NCBI GenBank assembly: GCA_033182465.1
Contig: CP137327.1
Coordinates: forward strand, 62,001 to 126,000
Reading direction: 5' to 3'
DNA length: 64,000 nucleotides
Source: Sanghuangporus weigelae
Lineage: Eukaryota; Basidiomycota; Agaricomycetes; Hymenochaetales; Hymenochaetaceae
Shown: positions 42,922 to 53,260 of the stretch, piece by piece
How the letters are laid out: the number at the start of each line of letters is the position of its first letter
How positions within the stretch are numbered: position 1 is the first letter of the stretch
Program-made: the position numbers and the translations under genes
Notes under the pieces: generated by a model
The model's database searches: none
Seen by the model: the letters and a program-made list of their open reading frames with translations, nothing else
What the model was told of the DNA's origin: nothing

Positions 42922-43479
42922 TTCAAAAACTTTTTCCACCCCCAAGAGCCGGTGTCTGGGGTGTGCGTACTGCAACATTTCAACAAAAATTCTGAGATCA
43001 GATATCGAAAACCTCAGGGATGGAGGAGAGGGAAGTGGGAGGACTGATGGGGGTGGGGACTTTGGGTGCCATCGCTCACCTATCTCATATAATGGGAATG
43101 CGGTGAGAGTTAGAAGTGATCAGAGGCAGTCGAAAGTGCTTTTCTTCCCGCTGGGAGAATATATAGTGCATGAGAAGCGATATCATCTCCGATGTCTCAT
43201 GTGGCACTTGAACATTTAGTAGAATTCGGAAAGTCGGAGTTTCAAGCGGTCAAAATCAAGCGACATCTAATAGAACTCTATATGGGGTCCTTTGGTCTTT
43301 GGAAGGGAGGATGGATCCTGAATGAACACACCACAGAGGAGCTCTACAACATGAACCAGTAGACTTGTCTGCCATACATGGGTGGATCATGGGCAGCGTT
43401 GAACTGAACTGCAAAGTGAAAATCACGTTTTGCATTTTTTTCTCAGGTTCAGGTTGATTCCTTTGTACCATCATCAACA
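42922..43479. promoter_or_regulatory. Divergent intergenic region between cargo genes E and D
   Basis: About 560 bp between two divergent start codons with no ORF of its own that fits intron or codon patterns. It presumably holds both promoters; no specific motif can be assigned. Confidence 0.35.
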
Positions 43480-45488
43480 ATGCCTCCTTCTTGCAGCAAA
43501 AAGCTCACTGAAAAGGCCAAGGCAACCCAGGACGCCAAGGCCCTTAAGAACGAGCCAAAGGTCAGGAGGGGTCCTGGGCGACCACGCAAAAATGATAAAG
43601 CGCCGGCAACTCCGGAAACGCCACAGAAGAGCCCTCGCAAGAAAAAGGGGAAAGGCGCGTCAAAAAAAAAGGTGCATTCCTAGTGCGGGTGGCGCTCAAA
43701 TTGGTACTGACACCTCTCCTCAGTTGCGCAATTCTGATGATACTATTGATTCGGATGATGATGATAACTCCGACGACGACTACCAGCTGGATGGAGACCT
43801 ATCTGTCAATGACATGGTGCAAGTCGCAAATGAAACCGGCCCGGACGAAACAACACAGTATAGGGAAGAACCGGACTTCTCCATACTAGAATACGAGCAA
43901 GTCGAAGGTGAGCGCTATTAGCCGCCGTCCCAATGATGAAAGGAAGGCTTATCATCTATCAAAGCAAATAATGACAGCATTTCATTTGGAACGGCCGCGG
44001 CTCGGGGTCTCCTTGACCCCATCACTTCAACTCCCGCAAGGAGGAAAGACCCTGTTACTTCAACTCCCGCAAGGAGCAAAGACTCTGTTACTTCAACTCC
44101 CGCAAGGAGCAAAGACCCTGTTACTTCAACTCCCGCTGTACGGAAGAGCAAACGCGACACTATTACTGTGAAAGTCTTGGTTTCCAATGGGGTTGGCGGA
44201 TGGGAGCTGCTTCTGAGTTCCGACATGTTCCTGCATGAGGTCATATCCGAAATCACGGATCTGACACGAGGTTCCTGCACCATTTCCCACCTAGGTGTTG
44301 AAGGTCCATGGTGTAGGAAAGAAGGCCCAAACAAGTATCTTCCAGAGTATCTTGATACCCAAGCAGCATTGAATAAAATTTTCGATGAGGTACGCAAGCA
44401 CCGGAAGGAACAGAACAAAAAGAAGACAAATGCGCCCAATCCCAAAATCATTGTCAGAAATCTTCCTGGGTTTGATGTTTGTCCATGTGAAATCTCATTT
44501 ATCTATCTCATTTGACTGGACTGATCTTTATAGGACACAAATGCAACGAAGAAGAAGGGAAAACAGGTAACGGCAACAAAATCGGCGCCCGCACAGCTCA
44601 ATGATGCTCAGGACACCTACAAGGAGTCTATGGCCAAAATTGCGGCCAAATTGGAAGCAAGTTTCAAATGTGACGAGCACGGATGTTTGTGTGCAAGATT
44701 ACCAGGTGCACGCAACCATATTACATACACCCATCGGGATATTGAAGAACATGCAAGACTACTTGTGAGTGGGTTGCCAATATGCTGTGTGCTTTTCACA
44801 CATATGCTTCTCAATCTAGTACCGGAATGTCCCAGGCATAACTTATGATGCTCCGCCTGGGGCGCTTAAACTTCTAGATCGGAAGCCTCTGGATTCATAC
44901 TCAGCCAGAGCTGCTATTGAGAGGATCCCGAAACCATCTGCTCCCGCATTTAGTCCATCTGAAGCAGGACAGCCACTGACCCAACCAGCCACCCTTGGTA
45001 TACAAACAACGCCTGCAGAGCCATCCACAGTTGCAGCACAGCACCCGCCAAATATGCAATTCCCGGGTTTCATGCACCTGGCAATAATCCAACAAGCACT
45101 GTCCTCAATGCAATTCCCATCCATGATGCCACCCATATACCCATTCATGATGCCGCCACTGACCCCTATGCAGCTTCCATTCATGGGACCAGCTATGCAT
45201 AATAATGCAGCTAGGAGAAGACCCAGAGATTGGCCACTGGTTGGCAATTGGCTTGAGTCTCTCCATGATGACATCGAAAGGGGCAAGGAACCATGTCCTC
45301 CGTATCGTACATTTTGCGAACCATTCGAAAAGAGAGGCTACCTTCGACTCGACGATATTCAACACATCACCAAAGAAGAGCTGCAGGAGATAGCCGATGC
45401 GGACAATTTAGACGTGACAATTGGGCTCATTAATCGGATTCTTCGCTACGCAGAACAAGACTGCACTATGATTCAATCTAGCTCATAG
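43480..45488 (+). CDS. Central cargo gene D: AT-hook protein with SAM-like C-terminus, 595 residues
   Basis: Five exons (43480-43671, 43724-43907, 43965-44476, 44534-44764, 44820-45488) join in phase with 52-57-nt introns and total exactly 596 codons, so the gene looks intact. The N-terminus is Lys/Arg/Pro-rich with an AT-hook (RRGPGRPRK, residues about 29-37), then an acidic Asp/Ser run, then four TSTPARSKDPV-type repeats. A globular domain (KVLVSNGVGGWELLL) follows, and near residue 350 a Cys/His segment (FKCDEHGCLCARLPGARNH). A Met/Pro-rich linker leads to a SAM-like helical domain (NWLESLHDDIERG to NRILRYAEQD). The last 12 codons are encoded by the right inverted arm. DNA binding is inferred; its role in the element is unknown. 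Confidence 0.82.
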
Positions 45489-45560
45489 ATAAACATAGTT
45501 GCTTACATATATAAACCACATTCACCTATAGTCGCAGTAATAGCATAGAATGTAAATCAG

Positions 45561-46779
45561 TTATCCCTCCCGATCAATCAGAAAACAAACCACACACCAA
45601 CCATATCCACAGTGTTCATAGAAGGCACAGCAGTCGGCCACACTGATTGACATAACCTCTCCATAAAGCCTGTTGTAGACCGTGGCATCACCTCCACCCT
45701 CTGGCAGAGGAACGCGCCAAAGTCGGGATTTGAGCAACGAAAACACCAGCTCGATTGGGTTGAAGTCAGGAGAGTATGCCGGCAAGAACTCAAGCTTCAT
45801 GCCCCTAAACAGACACGGCACGATGAATAGCCTGCATGATGACCCAGCAGGAAGACCATCTCACCTGGATTCAATGAGTTGGCATGCCTCATCGGACTTG
45901 TGAATAGAGCAATTGTCCATGATAACGACCGAGTTCCTCGCCAGCCAGGCTGCATGCTGTCTAGGAGAGTATCGATGAACGCTGCAAAGGAGTCCGCATT
46001 GAACGAGCCTTCCATGATAATGCATTCAAGCATCCCATCCAGAGAGATGGCGGGAAGAACCGAATACCTATGCGAATTGAGTTCCGGCTCGTATAATTTA
46101 ATTGCTGTAACGCAGCGCACCTTTTTCCCCTAGCAAAGAACTGTTTCCGAGTAGCGTGATGGCCATGCAAGGCCCACGCCTTGTTTTGTAAGAAGGTTTG
46201 ACGGTCACAGGCACTCTCATCGACAAATACGAGTTGCTCAGGGGTGTATTGCGAGCCTATCTTGAGGTGGTATTCTATTTGCGCAGTTTCGCTTTGTTCT
46301 CACGCTTTCTTCGTGATCTGGACTTGGTCAGATAGATATGAACATCTTTGCATGCCAAAGAAGGCCGCACCTTCTTCATTGTGAAGCCCGCGCGCTCTAG
46401 CGTCCACCATACCATCGAATCCGAGATGAATTTACCGGACGCTCCACCTAACATGTTCTTAAGTTCATCAAGAAACAGATCCCTATGGAAGTCGACGGCA
46501 CTGAGTAGATACTGACAGCACAATGAGCAGCTTAGCAGGCGACAATACACTCAGAGGGCTCACATGGACATCCGGATATTCCAGTATCCTTGGCCTTCCT
46601 GTCCGCGAACCGTCTCTCTCGACGCTGTCAGTCTCCTGAACCTGCTGGTTGATGCGGAATATTGTCCGGCAGTTGATGCCCGTCAGAGCGGAAAGATGAT
46701 TTACGCTGAACTCCTTGGCCTCAAACAGATTCTGTATGATCTGTCGGGCATCATTTGAAGAAGGCTTTCCACGGGTCAT
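45561..46779 (-). pseudogene. IS630-Tc1-mariner transposase (right arm copy), frame-broken
   Basis: Mirror of 39647-40865, convergent with gene D. It has the same helix-turn-helix, FVDESACD, VIMDNCSIHK and YSPDFNPIEL motifs, the same introns and the same apparent frame breaks (near 46276 and 45951). It differs from the left copy at scattered bases, for example H to R after FVDESACD, T to M near FISDS and S to C near PSLA. Confidence 0.85.
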
Positions 46780-46867
46780 GGTGGTTATGCCAAAAGCAGA
46801 AAGGCGTCACACACACTCACAGCATGACGTACGTGCCGTAATCATCACTTCTCTTTGGTTTACATCC

Positions 46868-47436
46868 ATGTCTGTCTGTTGTGTGTCTTTTAGCTCCTCC
46901 ACGCACTGTTGGCAGCTCTGGAGATGGCTCAAATGGATTATTCCCATAGGTCTGAACAGATTCCCGGTGGCAATAGATACAAAACAGAATGATATCTGGC
47001 TAGTAGGAACCTGGGTGAAGTTACATGTATGATGATGCATATGCTCAGGTGGCTTTGACTGGTTCAGATACACCTTTTTGTTCATTGCAGACGAGGGTGG
47101 CTGAGTACGTCTACGAAAACCATGAGCTAGCTCCTGTGTGGCTCAATCCAGGTGCTTTGCATGCACTGAATTTGTTGCTGTCTCGTGTCCCTGTGGCATC
47201 CTCTTGCTTTATCGGTTTCGGTATGTCTCTTCTCATCCCTATCTCATCTCTCCGCTATCGGTACTGATGCAGACTTCCTGTCTCTGTATCTGAGATTGCA
47301 CAAAGATGTGCAGAGCCTGGTAAGCTGTCGCTATTTGCAACACATCCAACTCTTCCAGGAGCATTGGAAGAGCATCTCTGTCACAGACAAAGAAGGCCTA
47401 CTTGGCGAATTGAATGGAGAAAGCAGACGACCATAA
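46868..47436 (+). CDS. Arm gene B (right copy), unknown function
   Basis: Mirror of 38990-39558 with the same intron and product. Substitutions seen include E to K in YLRLH(E/K)DVQSL, with no new stop. Same uncertainty about the start. Confidence 0.55.
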
Positions 47437-48780
47437 CGGCAATGGTTCATTTGCTGCAGATTTTATTCTGGGCAGAGCATGCGCGAGGGCCTGAGAGGCC
47501 TGTGGAAATAGAAAATCGACTTACAGCCAATTGAATATGCGGCGATTGGACTCGGAGGCTCTGTTAGAGAAAGTTCGATTGCAATGGCCACGATGTTCGC
47601 ACAGGATATAGCAGTACCATTGGCGCCATCACTTGCTTGACCATTGAATGGTGAGTGGATACGGTACAGTCGCAAACGCTAAGGTACGTGCTACTTACCT
47701 GGCTTGCTGCTTCTTACCTCTTTGGCACAGCTGAAATAAGGTCAGATAGGTGGAATGACCCACTGTGGTGACAACGGGGAAGGAAAGAGAAGTATGTCAA
47801 GGTGCAGCCAGGTGTCTGTGATTGTGAGCGGAATTGACGGTGGGTCCACCGGATTTGCTGTCTGACTGCATCTCTGGACTGCGTCAATCCCGTACTGTCA
47901 CCCGTAGCACCATGGCATTCACTGTCCCTCGTTCTGCTCATGCATACTAGAGATGCTATCTGGCTGCGATGGAGAAGTATTGTGATGAAGCAGGATGTGT
48001 TGGAAAGGTGCGGAAATCGATGCAGATAGGAGTGAGCCACAGCCTCTCGTAGATTGCATAAATAGAAGCATCACATCAAGCATAGGGAATGAATACTATA
48101 ATGATTTCTTCAGATACAAGCAAGTTTAGGATTTGTTGCCTTCAAATGACAGTCCCGGGGCAGTTGCAGCACCAGAAAGGGGTCCTGAGAATGCTGCGGA
48201 GACAAAAGACACTTGCACTATTGCACAAATACTGCACAGAACATATTGAAAACCTTACCAGAGCATTGCAAAGCATATAGACCTAATTTACAGATCAAGA
48301 GAAAAACTATGACTGGCTTGTGTGAAGAGGAATGATTTTTTAAACAGTCCAGATGATCTGCTGGAACAAGGATTGACGAAATTGCCTGATGTTTCCCACA
48401 CAAACATTGCACAAAATGACACGAAACTTCGCCAGAGCAGTGCCATGTTTATAGACTTAATTTACGGATCAGAGGAAAAATATATTATAGCTTGTGTGAG
48501 GAGGAATAATATTGCGAGCAGTCCAGATATCCCTTTGGAGCATGGCTCGGTGAAGTTGTTTGTTTTGTTCCGACACACACAGGCAACAAATCACAAATAT
48601 TTCTACATACATCTATATGGGCGAACTAGCTCATTTTTTTGAGTGCTAATTGGGCATGAAACATGCAGAATTGACAGAGAAAATCACTATTTACTTGAGT
48701 TTTTGCTGTTTTGGCTCGGACACATCAGAGCACGTGAAACGCAGGTGTGACAATACTTATGAAAAAGGCAGTAATGACTG

Positions 48781-50809
48781 TATTCCTTATGGGATCTTGA
48801 TTTCTGTTCAGCTCACATCTCTTTATGTAGCCTGGTTGCCATTACACTATTCTGCGCTATAGTAGCGATCAGTGCTATTGCGAAGACTCAAAGTGCATTG
48901 GGAACTAGATAAAGCATTCCTTGGTAGATTGATCTCTTCATTGCTTAGAACATATCATATTACAGCAGCTTGGAGACATTCGTAGTTGTTCAGCAAACAA
49001 TACGGCACCTCTCGCAATAGTTGCTATAGAGTCGACCGTAAGTATTTATTCATGAAAGCAGAAATCCTATACGTGACAAATTTCATAGCTGGCTCTGGAT
49101 ATTGCGGCTTTTTTTCTTCTTCTGAATGCATTGTCTCAACCCCGCACTGAAAGTCAACATCTACTATGGGTTTTGTATCAAGATGGAATGATTTTCTTTT
49201 TGGTGAGACCCATTTTCACTCCTTTGTATACAAAGAACTGATAAGGTTCCATTTGATTGGCAGGCGACAGTAGGTAAGCGTTCTTAGTCGCATACAATCT
49301 CGATCTCAAAATGAGACTCTTATGTGCTTCTAACATAATCAGCCATGAGACTTATGAATGTCATAATCATGGCAATTTCAATTTCGCAGGTAAATTGATC
49401 TTTTTTTGGCATTCCTTCCACTCCCTGACAAGCAGTTTAGATAGGCCTATTTTACATGGGTATTATGTTAGCTTCACACATCATACTCGAGCCGTACAAC
49501 AGCTCACACCCTCTTTTTTCAGATTCTCAGGGACTCTAGTGATAACATTGTCATGCCAATTACTGCTAAGCTTTTCACGGCGCGAGGCAGATGAAGAATC
49601 ATTCGTCGACACGAACGCGGAAAAAGTAACGGGAAAGCGGTTCTCTTCCTGTGACTCAAGATGGTCGCACGATTATTACAGCTAGTTGCAAAATTGTTGG
49701 CAATCATGTGATTTCACCACTTTTCTCGTTATAAGAGCCTCAAAACACAGATAAAATCATATCTCACCCAAATCTCAACGGTTTCACATCATCTAAGTTG
49801 CTAAATTCATCTTTTTGAAAGGGCTTTCGTTTAGGAAAAACGATCGAGAAAATAGAGCAAAAAGTGACCCCAAAATGGCGAAAATATGTTTTTTTGCCTC
49901 TTCCTTGCATGTACATTTTTTTCTGTGATCCCTGCTGGTCCAGCACCTCCCCAAAGCTATTCAGAATGATAATATGATTATAAAATGAATTTAAAGACTG
50001 AGTTTGAGTTGAATTGTGTACCAGAATGTGCTGCTTTGAGGTATGCCTGAATCACTCAAAACTCATCATTTCCCCCTAGCCTCCCAGGCTGCAGGAAAAA
50101 TTCTTGCAGGTCAGATTCATGCATGTAAATTTATTTTAGATATAATAGACTAGGTTTATGTGCTAGCTAGGTCCTCAGCATCTACTGGTGAGCTGGGAAG
50201 ATGCTGTCTAAAATGATACATACAACCAGAATCTCATGTTCAGGCCAGCTCACTAGTGGATGCTGAGGACCTAGCTAGCACATAAACCTAGTCTATTATA
50301 TCTAAAATAAATTTACATGCATGAATCTGACCTGCAAGAATTTTTCCTGCAGCCTGGGAGGCTAGGGGGAAATGATGAGTTTTGAGTGATTCAGGCATAC
50401 CTCAAAGCAGCACATTCTGGTACACAATTCAACTCAAACTCAGTCTTTAAATTCATTTTATAATCATATTATCATTCTGAATAGCTTTGGGGAGGTGCTG
50501 GACCAGCAGGGATCACAGAAAAAAATGTACATGCAAGGAAGAGGCAAAAAACATATTTTCGCCATTTTGGGGTCACTTTTTGCTCTATTTTCTCGATCGT
50601 TTTTCCTAAACGAAAGCCCTTTCAAAAAGATGAATTTAGCAACTTAGATGATGTGAAACCGTTGAGATTTGGGTGAGATATGATTTTATCTGTGTTTTGA
50701 GGCTCTCATGGTGAGAAAAGTGGTGAAATCACGTGATTGCCAACAATTTTGCAACTAGCTGTATGACAGAGACCAAGATTCATTACAGAGCAGGTGGTTT
50801 GACGAATGA
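48781..50809 (+). pseudogene. DUF6533-type membrane protein gene, 3' part (interrupted)
   Basis: After one copy of the TA is removed, the frame broken at 36989 continues directly: FFIVY is followed by IPYGILISVQLTSLYVAWL. Downstream exons include a LLWVLYQDGMIFFL segment near 49161-49200, matching the R-D-G-x-x-F stretch common late in this family, and a final exon SCQLLLSFSRREADEESFV. That exon enters a second MITE at 49679 and resumes after it at 50762, ending at TGA 50807-50809. Both joins are in frame, so the gene was probably intact before the insertions. Confidence 0.72.
49679..50761. mobile_element. Palindromic MITE, family B copy 2 (1083 bp, complete)
   Basis: Ends CAGCTAGTTGCAAAATTGTT and its inverse, flanked by TA (49677-49678 and 50762-50763). 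The arms pair over about 500 bp each around a short spacer near 50200-50240. It is noncoding and is inserted in the last exon of the DUF6533-type gene. Confidence 0.92.
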
Positions 50810-51344
50810 CCAAGCAACTGTCCAATTACTTCGACAATGTAACTCTGAGATATGATATGTATCGGTGAATGAAACCCGTCGGTTGTAACAACAAACGTCA
50901 CACTCCATCCGCAGAATGCTATATCTTTATGGCCTATCATCAATGCCTTTTCAAGAACCGAGCTCCGCGGCGTACCCCGTGCGTCATGAACAGAAAAGCG
51001 ACAATTATATCGGTCGGTAATCTAACTTTCTTAAGACCTGGCTACTTGAATACACGGGAACAAGCAAGTATGGAGTCTCGCCTGGTATATAGTCGTTTCA
51101 ATCACAAAAATTGTCAGCTTCGAAAGTCTCCAAATGGACGAAGGATTATGAATAGTCCCTCTACTAGGTAGACTACTTACTCGACAAATTTGAATTCCCT
51201 ACCAATATAAAATTCCATATTACACGAGTCTAGGCGTCTGCGGTTATAATCAGCATGATGCGTGATGTTGACGGTTGACTACGCTTACAGAATATGTAAC
51301 AGGTCTTGGTATCATCATACTGTAATTATCACATAGAATAGTTG
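50810..51344. other. Intergenic, no gene recognised
   Basis: Short open frames only; lies between the ends of two convergent genes. Confidence 0.4.
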
Positions 51345-53260
51345 TTAACTCGAGGATTGAGGATCGATATAGACGTGATCGGCTCGTCTCTTCCCCTTTC
51401 CGCTCTCTTCCTTATCTACGCGAGGCTTCAGACGCGAGTTGCGAACTGCAAGTTGACCATCATTCCTCATATTTCCACCTTTCGAGCCGATATCCTCATC
51501 CTTAGCATCGAATAATATTTCTGCGTGCGGTCTGATGCTGTCCGGAGCGCGGGAAGAACGGGAAGCCGATATATTTTCGGTCGCTTTCAGCAGACGGGTT
51601 AGCATCTGGGCTTGGGTATCTAAGGCGCCCTGAAGGTCTACGATTTGGCGTGCAAGTGCTGCTTCATCGGGCTCGTCCTACAGCGAGTTCCAGAGAAGGT
51701 GATTAACCAATTACGACTCCGCTCAATTTACTCACCATTTCGTGCTCGCACTGCTCTAATTCTTGCGTTACAACTCGTGCGCTATCGCGCGCGTGTGCAT
51801 CCCAAAGCTTGCTAAACTCTCGTCCGAGTACGAAAGACGGTAGAGCAATGAGCAAAAGACCAAAAACCAAAAGCGGTACGGTCAAAAGCCTCCCAAGAAT
51901 AGAGCGTGGCGTAAGGTCTCCGTATCCCACAGTTGTAATGGCTATCACGTAAGTGAGCACTGGGCTGAAAGAAAGGATTTGGTAGAACATACTAACGAGG
52001 ACAAACCTATAGATAATAAACAAAAGGGAAGTCTCGTCAGCAACTATGCCCAAAACGGAGAGAAATATATTACCATCCAGCGGCAGGAATAGACTGAGTT
52101 GAAAACACAAAAACCGGGGAGCGCACACATAATGCGAGTCAGATACAGTGTTACACCGAAGTGAGAAATGAGCACAAGTCAGCCGAGGCCAAGATAGCGA
52201 GCGCAGAAAAACGTACGGAAAACTGACTTGGCTCCCCGTCGACGTCAATAAAGGTCTGTAGGATCGGGTCCCAAGTCCCTCTTTCTTGTACGGCCTTCTC
52301 AGATGACATTGAAAACAAGTGATCAATGTATTCTCACCAATAAAGTATCTAAAATGGAATGGTCAGTTGGTAGACGAAATAATGCCAGACGGAAACTCAC
52401 AAGATTGTACTGAAAATCACGAGGAACATGACGAGAAAAAACCCAAGAGCCAACAAAGCATGCTGAGAACGATTGACGGAAAGATACATGACCTCAATGG
52501 TTCTTGGTATTTTCCATCAATATGCGTAGCTTCCAACGCTATCTCAGGGGACGTACAGAGTAATTGTATTGTTCGTTCTGAAAGCGCGAAATACGCGGAG
52601 CAGACGAAACGTACGGAGTATGGAGAATCGAAACATGACCGATGTATCAACCCCGAGGAAAAGCTCGATGTAATAGGGTGCGATTGCTAGAAAATCCACA
52701 ATGCCGAAGAAGGCTACAAGGCAACGCTAGTCAGTACTAGCAGAGAGAGACCACAACCATGGTGCGACGTACAGAGTGCCCATCTCCAAAACACACTCCA
52801 GCTGACGCTCCACGCAAGTGCTCTGGCAATATATTCTACGGTGAAAAGCACAACTAGAGAGCTCTCGATACCTGGAGATAGCAACGATTATTACAAAACT
52901 CGATGAGTTTGGAAAGAGATGCCCACCAAACCAGATACTTGGGCTTGTCGCTCGGAAGGTGGGAATGGTCTCACAGACGGTGACTAGAGCACTGAAGAGA
53001 ATGAGTGACGTGGTAAGGATGTGCACGAGAAAGGAAGCTGATGATGCTGAAGGGTATTCGAGCAGTTCTTTAGGGGGCTTCTATGAGCAATGTGCTACTC
53101 GTATGTACATGTGTTCTTTTTTCTCACCATGAAGAAAGCGCTTCCAAAAGGGATGAATGGACGACAATGGAGGGGAAGAAGAGACGCTGGATACATCATG
53201 AGTTCCAGTGTACGGGTGGTCGTCTGGGAATGTCTGAAGCTCGAAAACCGCAGTATTCAT
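51345..53260 (-). CDS. Voltage-gated potassium channel (Kv-type, six transmembrane segments)
   Basis: Multi-exon gene. Start ATG 53260 (MNTAVFELQTFPDD). Exon 1 (53260-53128) joins in phase to an S1 exon (FLVHILTTSLILFSALVTV) from 53067. Further exons carry S2 (SLVVLFTVEYIARALAW), S3 (FFGIVDFLAIAPYYIELF) and an S4 voltage sensor with Arg at about every third residue (FRFSILRTFRLLRVFRAF). The pore approach reads WDPILQTFIDVDG. The filter exon ITTVGYGDLTPRS is joined after a GTATGT...GATAG intron. S6 is LLVFGLLLIALPSFVLG. The C-terminal exon 51605-51345 is polar. It conducts K+ across a membrane, probably as a tetramer. All hallmark residues are present. Confidence 0.9.

Larger units (their letters stand above)
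37655..48771. mobile_element. 11,117-bp palindromic IS630-Tc1-mariner-type element with cargo genes
   Basis: Bounded by CTGCCTTTTTCATAAGTATT and its exact inverse, each flanked by TA (37653-37654 and 48772-48773). The arms 37655-40976 and 45450-48771 are inverted repeats of exactly 3322 bp; position x in the left arm pairs with 86426 minus x. Each arm carries a DD34E transposase gene and a small second gene. The 4473-bp centre (40977-45449) carries three further genes. The arms differ only at scattered bases (for example 39930, 40012 and 40219), so they are young or are being homogenised. It is much larger than ordinary Tc1-mariner elements (1-3 kb). Confidence 0.92.
45450..48771. repeat. Right inverted arm (3322 bp)
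   Basis: Inverted copy of 37655-40976. It begins inside the last exon of gene D, so the gene runs into the arm. Subterminal direct repeats are mirrored at about 48249-48528. Confidence 0.95.
36990..48780. mobile_element. MITE family A (about 672 bp), split by the 11.1-kb element
   Basis: Left end CAGTCATTAACCGGTCCTTT at 36990. The right end is the reverse complement, read across the nested insertion as 37634-37654 plus 48774-48780. Flanking TA at 36988-36989 and 48781-48782. It is noncoding. The 11.1-kb element entered a TA seven bases from its right terminus, so the MITE is the older insertion. Confidence 0.87.

Noticed and set aside
37655-48771. Composite of two complete inverted transposons flanking host genes
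   Set aside because: The inner arm ends (TTCTGC at 40976, GCAGAA at 45450) do not resemble the outer CTGCCTTTTT terminus, and gene D runs into the arm, so each arm is not a self-contained element.
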